A stretch of DNA of 11,370 bases. Source: CANHVK01 sp046304235. Lineage in GTDB: Bacteria; Bacteroidota; Bacteroidia; Flavobacteriales_D; Crocinitomicaceae. The notes below the pieces were generated by a model that saw only the letters and a program-made list of their open reading frames with translations, had not been told where the DNA came from and ran no database searches. Each line of letters begins with the position of its first letter. Position 1 is the first letter of the stretch. The stretch spans positions 1 to 11,370 of the forward strand of contig JBKCEW010000168.1 of NCBI GenBank assembly GCA_046304235.1, given 5' to 3'. The translations under genes and the position numbers were made by a program. This document shows, piece after piece, positions 1 to 6,176 of this stretch.

Positions 1-66
1 CCTATAAATAGTATAGTAATACATTTTTGTTTATTAATTTAGGGCTGTTATTAAAAGAATGACTAC

Positions 67-1353
67 ATGAGCGAAATTGCTAAAATAGAATTAGAAGGGA
101 AAGTATTTGAATTCCCTGTAATTACTGGAACAGAAAACGAAAAAGCGATTGACATTAGTAACTTACGTCAAGATACTGGGTATATCACTTTAGATACTGG
201 TTATAAAAATACAGGCGCTACGACAAGTGCCATTACTTTCTTAGATGGTGAAGAAGGTATTTTAAAATATAGAGGTTATGGTATCGAGGAATTGGCTGAA
301 AAAGCTTCTTTCATCGAAGTTGCATATCTTTTAATATATGGAAACCTTCCTACGCAAGATCAATTGAATCATTTTCGTGATAGCATAACAAAACACACTT
401 TGGTTCATGAAGATATGAAACAATTTTTCGAGGCATATCCAGCTAAAGCCCATCCAATGGGGGTATTAGCTTCTATGGTATGTTCTTTATCTACATTCTA
501 TCCTGAGTCTTTAGATCCACACAGAAGTGCTGAAGCAAAAGATTTAACAATTCACAGACTAATCGCAAAGTTGCCTACTTTGGCTGCTTGGGCTTATAAA
601 AATTCTACTCGTCATCCTTTCATGTATCCAAAAAATGAGTTTGACTATTGTAAGAATTTCTTATACATGATGTTTGCTATGCCAACAGAAGACTTCAACG
701 TTGATCCTGTTGTGGTTGATGCATTAAATAAATTATTGATTTTACATGCTGATCACGAACAAAATTGTTCAACTTCTACTGTTCGTATCGTAGGTTCTTC
801 TCAAGCTAATTTATATGCTACAATTTCTGCTGGTATCTCTGCTCTTTGGGGACCATTACATGGTGGTGCTAACCAAGAAGTTATCGAAATGTTAGAGAAA
901 ATCCACAATGATGGTGGTGACGTTGATAAATGGGTTGCGAAAGCTAAAGATAAAGATGATTCTTTCCGTTTGATGGGATTCGGACATAGAGTTTACAAAA
1001 ATTTCGATCCAAGAGCAAAGATCATCAAAAAAGCATGTGATGATATCTTAGAAAAATTAGGTGTTAATGACCCATTATTAGCAATTGCTAAGCGATTAGA
1101 GCAAGTTGCTTTAGAGGATGAATACTTCAAAGCACGTAACCTATACCCTAACGTAGATTTTTACTCTGGAATCATTTACAAAGCTATTGGAATTCCTACT
1201 GAAATGTTTACCGTAATGTTTGCATTAGGTCGTTTACCTGGGTGGGTTGCTCAGTGGAAGGAAATGACTGAAAACAAAGAACCAATTGGTCGTCCTAGAC
1301 AAATCTATACAGGTGAAGTTTTAAGAACGTACGTTCCAATTGAAAAAAGATAA
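67..1353 (+). CDS. gltA: Citrate synthase, type II
   Basis: Condenses acetyl-CoA and oxaloacetate to citrate, the entry step of the TCA cycle, in the cytoplasm. The 428-residue length fits the type II (GltA) bacterial family. The catalytic triad is visible: His265 in WGPLHGGAN, His307 in GFGHRVYKNFDPRAK and Asp364 in YPNVDFYSG. Substrate-binding positions also match: the LHADHEQN motif (His227, His230), Arg308, and Arg409/Arg411 in GRPRQIY. The N-terminal beta-rich extension and the YRGYGIEELA segment are typical of the type II form. The ATG has no clear Shine-Dalgarno sequence, which is usual in Bacteroidota. CATTTTTG at 22-29 is one mismatch from the -7 consensus TAnnTTTG and may belong to its promoter, but the upstream region is cut by the window edge. 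A strong terminator follows, so it looks monocistronic. Identification is secure. Confidence 0.97.
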   Translation: MSEIAKIELEGKVFEFPVITGTENEKAIDISNLRQDTGYITLDTGYKNTGATTSAITFLDGEEGILKYRGYGIEELAEKASFIEVAYLLIYGNLPTQDQLNHFRDSITKHTLVHEDMKQFFEAYPAKAHPMGVLASMVCSLSTFYPESLDPHRSAEAKDLTIHRLIAKLPTLAAWAYKNSTRHPFMYPKNEFDYCKNFLYMMFAMPTEDFNVDPVVVDALNKLLILHADHEQNCSTSTVRIVGSSQANLYATISAGISALWGPLHGGANQEVIEMLEKIHNDGGDVDKWVAKAKDKDDSFRLMGFGHRVYKNFDPRAKIIKKACDDILEKLGVNDPLLAIAKRLEQVALEDEYFKARNLYPNVDFYSGIIYKAIGIPTEMFTVMFALGRLPGWVAQWKEMTENKEPIGRPRQIYTGEVLRTYVPIEKR

Positions 1354-1371
1354 TTTAAATCGTTCATATAT

Positions 1372-1407
1372 AAATAGGCGAGACAATTAGTTTCGCCTAT
1401 TTTTTTT
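1372..1407 (+). terminator. Intrinsic terminator after gltA
   Basis: A 13-bp stem (1372-1384 with 1390-1402, one G-T wobble, core AGGCG/CGCCT) closes a 5-base loop AATTA. It runs straight into a T tract ending at 1407. This is a textbook rho-independent terminator, 18 bases after the citrate synthase stop. Confidence 0.9.
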
Positions 1408-1421
1408 ATTTTAATATTCTT

Positions 1422-1874
1422 ATGGAAAATATATTTTCTACTGAAGGAGCAACTTCTTTCATTAATCGATTAGACAAACTGACTCCATTAACCAAGGCTC
1501 TATGGGGAAAAATGAATGTTAGTCAAATGCTAGCTCACTGCAATGTGACGTATGAAATGTGTTATGAAAACAAACATACTAAACCAAATTGGTTTGTAAA
1601 ATTTATTCTACAAACATTCGTAAAAAAATTCGTAACCAATGAAACCCCTTATAAACAAGGAAGTAAAACCGCTCCTCCATTTATCATAACTGATCAAAAA
1701 GACTTTGAATTAGAAAAAGAACGATTGAAAAATTACATTATTAAAACACAAGAACTTGGTGCTACTCATTTTGATGGGAAAGAATCACACTCTTTTGGTA
1801 AATTAAATTCAAAAGAATGGAATAATATGTTTGCCAAACATTTAGACCATCACCTTAGTCAATTTGGAGTATAA
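1422..1874 (+). CDS. DUF1569 family protein with DinB-like fold
   Basis: A 150-residue cytoplasmic protein of the DUF1569 family, which belongs to the DinB/YfiT-like four-helix-bundle superfamily. The family hallmarks are present: WGKMNVSQMLAHC near residues 28-40 and the closing motif FGKLNSKEW...HLDHHLSQFGV (125-150). His39 and the HxxxH pair His140/His144 match the usual metal-binding histidines of DinB-fold proteins, so it probably binds a divalent metal. The reaction and substrate are not known for this family; relatives include thiol-transferases and DNA-damage-induced proteins, but none of that can be assigned here. No signal peptide or membrane segment is seen. The ATG lies only 14 bases after the T tract of the citrate synthase terminator and has no Shine-Dalgarno sequence, so the promoter position is unclear. 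The gene is convergent with the next one. Confidence 0.85.
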   Translation: MENIFSTEGATSFINRLDKLTPLTKALWGKMNVSQMLAHCNVTYEMCYENKHTKPNWFVKFILQTFVKKFVTNETPYKQGSKTAPPFIITDQKDFELEKERLKNYIIKTQELGATHFDGKESHSFGKLNSKEWNNMFAKHLDHHLSQFGV

Positions 1875-1903
1875 ATTGATTTAAAAAAATTAAGTCAAAT
1901 GAG

Positions 1904-1945
1904 TAAATTTAAAAAAGCTGAATATCATCAGATTTTTTAAATTTA
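1904..1945. terminator. Bidirectional AT-rich terminator
   Basis: An inverted repeat pairs TAAATTTAAAAAA (1904-1916) with TTTTTTAAATTTA (1933-1945). Inside it is a CTGA/TCAG inner stem (1918-1921 with 1928-1931) and a 6-base loop; one G/A mismatch separates the two stems. An A6 run on the left arm and a T6 run on the right arm would give a U tract on either strand. It sits between two convergent genes, and its right arm contains the stop codon of the minus-strand gene. The GC-poor core makes its strength uncertain. Confidence 0.6.
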
Positions 1946-3289
1946 TTTTAAAGGTAGTTGCACTTTATCAAGATCTACTTCGTAGATGTTATAATTACAT
2001 TGCATTTCGTCTAAAGTAACTCCTGCCATCAAAGCTCTTTTTAACTCAGGATAATATTGAAAATGAGTATCATCGTTGACAGTATTGATTGATGAACCTA
2101 AATTGATTGGAGTAGACCATGAGGTTCCATTATTTTGTGAAACATAAATATCATACCCTCCCATACCTTTATGACCATCCGAACTAAAGAACAAATATTT
2201 ACCATCCGGTGACAAGTAAGGTGTAGTTTCTCTACCTTTAGTATTCACATTCATAGGTAAACATATTGCTTCCCCCCATTTTTTACCTATTTTCTTAACG
2301 ATAAACAAATCTGTTGAAGATTTTTCACCGTTTCTATCTGAAACAAAAACCATCGTATTTCCATCTGCAGTCATTGCTGCAGCTCCATCATAATAACTTG
2401 AATTAATAGATTCATTAGCAATTAATTTCGGTTTCCCCCATGATCCATTCTTAAGATCAACTTCACAAATATCTGAACTTTCGGTTGGAGCATCAATATC
2501 TAAAGCAGTAGTATTTAATGTCAATAAAGCTTTAGTTGCATCCCCATTTACATAAGTAAAAGCTTCAAATCCCTCTCCATTCAACTTCCCTAAATCATTT
2601 GTAATGCTATCCCATGTATGATATGTCTCATTCCATTTAGCACGATAGATATCTTCAAAATATTGTTCATCATCAGGATTTTTCAGTCCTCCTGTTGTAT
2701 TATTTCTTCTTGCAACAAAATATAATACTTTACCGCCTTGTGTCAAAATTGGAGCGTATTCATTGAATTCAGAGTTCACCTCAACATTCAATAGTTTTCG
2801 AGCATTCGGTTTAGATAATTTATATTCTGATTTTGCAAACTTACATTCTTCAATTTTACGAAGAACACTTAACTCTTCAATTCTTGTTTGTGATAAATCA
2901 TTTAATGACTTGTTGTAAAAATAAAGTGCTGAATCTACTAATTCATTTTGATGATAACATCTACCTAACAATTCATAAAACTCTCCAGAAGGTGTATTAT
3001 CAAGTTTCAATGCTTTTTTAGCATAATTCAAAGCCATGGTGTAATTATTAAGTTTAAAATAACACAATGAAATCCAATATTTTGATTTTGCTGATTTTTC
3101 ATCTTTGAAATCGATTGATCTAAAAAGATTCAAAGCCTCCATAGTTTTACCTTCTGTATAATAATGTTTCGCTTCTTCCAGTAAAATTAATGTTGAAGGA
3201 TTCTCAATAAGACGATTAGACTTTTCTTCTTGTGAAAAAAAGGAACTAATAAAACAAAAAAATAAAATAATCAGGGTTAAATTCCTCAT
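1943..3289 (-). CDS. Secreted TPR and PD40 beta-propeller protein (PorE-like, no OmpA domain)
   Basis: A 448-residue envelope protein. Residues 1-19 form a signal peptide (MRNLTLIILFFCFISSFFS, then QEEK) without a lipobox, so export to the periplasm or outer surface is likely. Three TPR-like helix pairs follow (about 34-60, 70-97 and 103-130), for example YWISLCYFKLNNYTMALNYA. A propeller of PD40/WD40-like blades fills the rest: NEYAPILTQGGKVLYFVARR (177-196), DGAAAMTADGNTMVFVSDR (301-319) and TPYLSPDGKYLFFSSDG (356-372, then GGYDIY). This TPR-then-PD40 order is the front half of PorE-like T9SS or OmpA-family proteins of Bacteroidota, but here the chain ends after the propeller with no CPD or OmpA peptidoglycan-binding domain. 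The function is unknown; protein-protein scaffolding in the envelope is the reasonable inference. It is divergent from purB and convergent with the DUF1569 gene, so it is probably transcribed alone. Confidence 0.8.
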   Translation of the reverse strand: MRNLTLIILFFCFISSFFSQEEKSNRLIENPSTLILLEEAKHYYTEGKTMEALNLFRSIDFKDEKSAKSKYWISLCYFKLNNYTMALNYAKKALKLDNTPSGEFYELLGRCYHQNELVDSALYFYNKSLNDLSQTRIEELSVLRKIEECKFAKSEYKLSKPNARKLLNVEVNSEFNEYAPILTQGGKVLYFVARRNNTTGGLKNPDDEQYFEDIYRAKWNETYHTWDSITNDLGKLNGEGFEAFTYVNGDATKALLTLNTTALDIDAPTESSDICEVDLKNGSWGKPKLIANESINSSYYDGAAAMTADGNTMVFVSDRNGEKSSTDLFIVKKIGKKWGEAICLPMNVNTKGRETTPYLSPDGKYLFFSSDGHKGMGGYDIYVSQNNGTSWSTPINLGSSINTVNDDTHFQYYPELKRALMAGVTLDEMQCNYNIYEVDLDKVQLPLK

Positions 3290-3329
3290 GTTTAATTTGG
3301 GTTAAAATAAAATATGGATCAATTAAGTT

Positions 3330-3337
3330 CAAAAATA
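3330..3337 (-). promoter_or_regulatory. Putative -7 promoter element of the TPR-PD40 gene
   Basis: On the minus strand this reads TATTTTTG, an exact match to the Bacteroidota sigma-A -7 consensus TAnnTTTG. It lies 40 bases upstream of the ATG. No convincing -33 TTG is found at the usual spacing, so the call rests on the octamer and its position. Confidence 0.42.
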
Positions 3338-3415
3338 GAAAAAATGTAATGATTATTAGTTACGTTCAGTTTTTATTTTAAGAACCTTGTGTATTAAAGA
3401 ACAATGAACTATTTG

Positions 3416-3423
3416 TATATTTG
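3416..3423 (+). promoter_or_regulatory. Putative -7 promoter element of purB
   Basis: TATATTTG matches TAnnTTTG exactly and would start transcription roughly 15-20 bases before the purB ATG at 3447. The nearest upstream TTG (3387-3389) is 26 bases away, longer than the usual spacing, so the -33 box is uncertain. The 157-base gap between the divergent genes holds this element and the opposite-facing one at 3330-3337, and nothing else I can recognise. Confidence 0.45.
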
Positions 3424-3446
3424 ATCTCATTTTATTGAAGATTTTT

Positions 3447-4802
3447 ATGGAATTAAATGCCTTGACAGCAATATCTCCAGTTGATGGGAGATATCGAAAC
3501 AAAACACAAGAGTTAGCAAAATATTTTTCTGAATTTGGATTGATTAAATACCGTGTTCAAGTTGAAGTTGAATACCTAATTGCATTAACTGAAATAAAAT
3601 TAGAGCCCTTAAAAAACTTCCCTAAAAATTTATATCCTGATTTACGAAGCATTTATTTAAACTTTTCTGAAAAAGATGCGCTTTGGATAAAAAACACTGA
3701 AAAAGTTACAAATCATGATGTAAAAGCTGTTGAATATTTCTTAAAAGAAAAAATGACTGAGTTAGGTTTAAGTGAACATTTAGAATTTGTTCACTTTGGT
3801 TTAACCTCTCAAGATATTAATAATACAAGTATTCCACTTTCATTAAAAGAAGCATTGTATGATGTTATTATTCCTTCTTTTGAAAAATTGATAGATAAAT
3901 TAAACTTTTTATCTTCAGAATGGAAAGAGGTTTCGATGTTGGCAAAAACACACGGACAACCTGCATCTCCGACTCGTTTAGGAAAAGAAATTCAAGTTTT
4001 TGAAGAACGATTAAAAATACAATTAACTCAATTAAAAGCTGTTCCTTACTCTGCAAAATTTGGTGGAGCAACTGGAAATCTAAATGCACACCATGTAGCT
4101 TTTCCAGGTAAAGATTGGGTAGGATTTTCAAATCATTTTGTTAATTCAATTTTAGGATTAGATAGAAGTCAAACCACAACACAAATCGAGCATTATGATA
4201 ATTTAGCGGCATTATTTGATGCATTAAAACGCTTAAATAATATCATTCTAGATTTAAATCGTGATATGTGGTTGTATGTTTCAATGGAATATTTCAAGCA
4301 AAAATTAAAAGAGGGAGAAATTGGTTCATCTGCAATGCCACATAAAGTAAATCCTATTGACTTTGAAAACTCTGAGGGAAATATTGGAGTTGCTAATGCT
4401 TTATTTGAACATCTTGCTTCCAAATTACCAGTATCTAGATTACAACGTGACTTAACGGACTCTACTGTCTTAAGAACAATTGGCGTTCCATTGGCCCACA
4501 CCTTAATTTCAATAAAATCTACTTTAACAGGATTGGATAAATTATTATTGAATGAAGCGGCTTTTACCGATGATTTAGAAAAAAATTGGGCAGTTGTTGC
4601 TGAAGCAATCCAAACCATTTTACGTAGAGAAGGTTATCCAAAACCTTATGAAGCTTTAAAAGGTTTAACTCGTAAAAACGAAGCAACTACAAAAGAAAGT
4701 GTTCATCAATTTATCGATACACTAAATGTTTCTGATGAGATTAAAAAAGAATTGAAAAATATTACCCCACACAATTATACAGGGATACAACTTGTTAAAT
4801 AA
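3447..4802 (+). CDS. purB: Adenylosuccinate lyase
   Basis: Cleaves adenylosuccinate to AMP and fumarate, and SAICAR to AICAR and fumarate: two steps of purine nucleotide synthesis in the cytoplasm. The 451 residues align end to end with the E. coli-type PurB subfamily: MELNALTAISPVDGRYRNKT at the start, TNHDVKAVEYFLKEK (88-102), the general-acid region KTHGQPASPT with His169, and TTQIEHYDNLA (244-254). The fumarase/aspartase signature GSSAMPHKVNP (293-303) carries the catalytic-loop serine, followed by LPVSRLQRDLTDSTVLR. The ATG at 3447 is preferred over an in-frame TTG at 3435, because PurB proteins of this subfamily begin MEL(S/N)xLTAxSPVDGRY and GAAG (3438-3440 with flanking G) sits just upstream. 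It has its own promoter element and terminator, so it is probably monocistronic. Confidence 0.97.
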   Translation: MELNALTAISPVDGRYRNKTQELAKYFSEFGLIKYRVQVEVEYLIALTEIKLEPLKNFPKNLYPDLRSIYLNFSEKDALWIKNTEKVTNHDVKAVEYFLKEKMTELGLSEHLEFVHFGLTSQDINNTSIPLSLKEALYDVIIPSFEKLIDKLNFLSSEWKEVSMLAKTHGQPASPTRLGKEIQVFEERLKIQLTQLKAVPYSAKFGGATGNLNAHHVAFPGKDWVGFSNHFVNSILGLDRSQTTTQIEHYDNLAALFDALKRLNNIILDLNRDMWLYVSMEYFKQKLKEGEIGSSAMPHKVNPIDFENSEGNIGVANALFEHLASKLPVSRLQRDLTDSTVLRTIGVPLAHTLISIKSTLTGLDKLLLNEAAFTDDLEKNWAVVAEAIQTILRREGYPKPYEALKGLTRKNEATTKESVHQFIDTLNVSDEIKKELKNITPHNYTGIQLVK

Positions 4803-4835
4803 ACAAGGATTCAATAAATAATTCATATCAACATG

Positions 4836-4857
4836 AGGGGCTTTTGCCCCTTTTTTT
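4836..4857 (+). terminator. Intrinsic terminator after purB
   Basis: A compact hairpin, AGGGGC (4836-4841), loop TTTT, GCCCCT (4846-4851), followed by a T tract to 4857. It lies 34 bases after the purB stop. The GC-rich stem and clean T tract make this a strong call. Confidence 0.92.
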
Positions 4858-4922
4858 ATTTACAAACATCTGAGGGTGAACAATTGAAAGAAATAAAGCT
4901 AAAATAGAGAGCTTGCAGTTTG

Positions 4923-4930
4923 TATTTTTG
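4923..4930 (+). promoter_or_regulatory. Putative -7 promoter element of the phosphatase gene
   Basis: TATTTTTG matches TAnnTTTG exactly and is the same octamer as the element in front of the TPR-PD40 gene. It ends only 13 bases before the ATG at 4944, which would give a leader of about 7-10 bases. No TTG lies at the expected -33 spacing (the nearest are 7 and 36 bases away), so confidence is limited. Confidence 0.38.
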
Positions 4931-4943
4931 AAAAAAGTATAAC

Positions 4944-6176
4944 ATGCAAAGTAACTATATTCAATTTCTTGAAAATCAACTTTCTTTACAAGAATTCAAG
5001 ATTAGTTCACTGCTCGAAATTACTAATGCTATCAATTCAAACCAATCTGTTGAAACGCTTACTAAAATTATACATTTTGTTCTGAAAGAACAGTTACACT
5101 ACAATAAATTCATCTTACTTTACAAAAACAAAGAATGGGACTCGTTATTAAAAGTAGGTTTAAAAGGCACGATCAAAGAAGAAGAATTAGCCCACAATTT
5201 AAACAGATTCAATGAAATTACATTTATTGACTCCTCTCCCTCAGAGATCATAAGTCAATTTGATTGCGTCGTTCCTGTAGCCCATCAAAAAAATTCAATT
5301 GCCTACTTACTTCTTCAAGGAGGAAACACTAAAAAAGAGACTTCAAGTGAACGTCTTTCTAATATGAAATTTATTCAAACCTTAATTAATATTGTAATTG
5401 TTGCTATTGAAAATCAAAAAATGGTTCAATACAATATAAATCAAGTAAAAATGAAAAAAGAACTCGAGGTGGCATCGGAACTACAGAAAATGCTTTTTCC
5501 ATCGGACCTTCCATCGAATAATTTTATTGATATCTCTGCAAAACACACTTCGCGACATGAAGTTGGAGGCGATTATTATGATTATATCCCCTTAAATGAA
5601 AATGAAATTATTCTTTGTATAGCGGATGTTTCAGGTAAAGGAATAAGTGCAGCGTTATTGATGGCAAACTTTCAAGCTACTATTAGAGCATTGTTTCAAT
5701 ATCAAGAATTAGAAATCGAATTTTTAATTGAAGAATTAAATAGAAAAGTAATAAAAAATGCCAAAGGAGAAAAATTCATTACTTTTTTCATTGCACATTA
5801 CAATTTTACTAATAGAAAATTAACCTATGTAAATGCTGGTCATAATTCGCCTATTCTATCTAATGGAAAAGAAATAATCTATCTTGACAAAGGTACCATT
5901 GGTTTGGGTATGATGGATGACTTGCCTTTTCTTAATATTGGAAAACACACTATTGAACCAAATTCTACCCTTGTTATGTTTACGGATGGAGTTATTGAAC
6001 TCGAAAACTCAAAAGACGAATTTTTTGAATTGGACCGCTTAATTAAATTGGTACAACAATACTACCCGCTCAACATGGAGGATTTAAACAATTTAATTTT
6101 TTCTAAATTAGATGAATGGAGAGGAACAAAACGTTTTGTAGATGATACGGCTATTTTTAGCTGTCGCTTTTTTTAA
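4944..6176 (+). CDS. GAF-like sensor plus SpoIIE/RsbU-type PP2C serine phosphatase
   Basis: A 410-residue soluble signalling protein with no signal peptide or membrane helix. Residues about 20-160 look like a degenerate GAF domain: the LLEITNAINSNQSVETLTKI entry helix, then alternating strands, ending in a helix with VAIENQKM. A coiled linker follows with the RsbU-type motif ELEVASELQKMLFPSDLP (173-190). The PP2C domain (about 195-410) keeps its metal-binding acids: Asp210 in GGDYYD, Asp228 in ADVSGKG, Asp348 in FTDGV and Asp400/Asp401 in the closing DDTAIF. NAGHNSP (297-303) is also typical. Relatives dephosphorylate a phosphoserine or phosphothreonine on anti-anti-sigma (STAS) proteins in partner-switching circuits. 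No STAS or RsbW-type kinase gene is nearby, so the target is unknown. The gene converges on, and overlaps by 4 bases, the sortase-like gene. Confidence 0.9.
   Translation: MQSNYIQFLENQLSLQEFKISSLLEITNAINSNQSVETLTKIIHFVLKEQLHYNKFILLYKNKEWDSLLKVGLKGTIKEEELAHNLNRFNEITFIDSSPSEIISQFDCVVPVAHQKNSIAYLLLQGGNTKKETSSERLSNMKFIQTLINIVIVAIENQKMVQYNINQVKMKKELEVASELQKMLFPSDLPSNNFIDISAKHTSRHEVGGDYYDYIPLNENEIILCIADVSGKGISAALLMANFQATIRALFQYQELEIEFLIEELNRKVIKNAKGEKFITFFIAHYNFTNRKLTYVNAGHNSPILSNGKEIIYLDKGTIGLGMMDDLPFLNIGKHTIEPNSTLVMFTDGVIELENSKDEFFELDRLIKLVQQYYPLNMEDLNNLIFSKLDEWRGTKRFVDDTAIFSCRFF

Noticed and set aside
22..29. CATTTTTG as the gltA -7 promoter element
   Set aside because: One mismatch to TAnnTTTG, and the -33 region falls at or beyond the window edge, so it is mentioned only in the gene entry.
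67..1874. gltA and the DUF1569 gene as a simple operon
   Set aside because: A 13-bp stem with T tract lies between them, so an ordinary co-transcribed unit is unlikely without read-through.
1876..1898. 8-bp AT-rich stem after the DUF1569 stop as a second terminator
   Set aside because: It has a single G-C pair, a T-G wobble and no T tract after it. The hairpin at 1904-1945 explains termination better.
2833..3021. 62-codon open frame opposite the TPR region
   Set aside because: Fully inside a well-supported gene on the other strand, with no domain, ribosome site or promoter.
3868..4131. 87-codon open frame antisense to purB
   Set aside because: Opposite the conserved His169 region of PurB, with low-complexity Leu/Ile-rich composition typical of an antisense frame in AT-rich DNA.
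4193..4618. 141-codon open frame antisense to purB
   Set aside because: It lies wholly opposite strongly conserved PurB catalytic sequence (GSSAMPHKVNP region). Its protein shows no recognisable domain, so it is a shadow frame.
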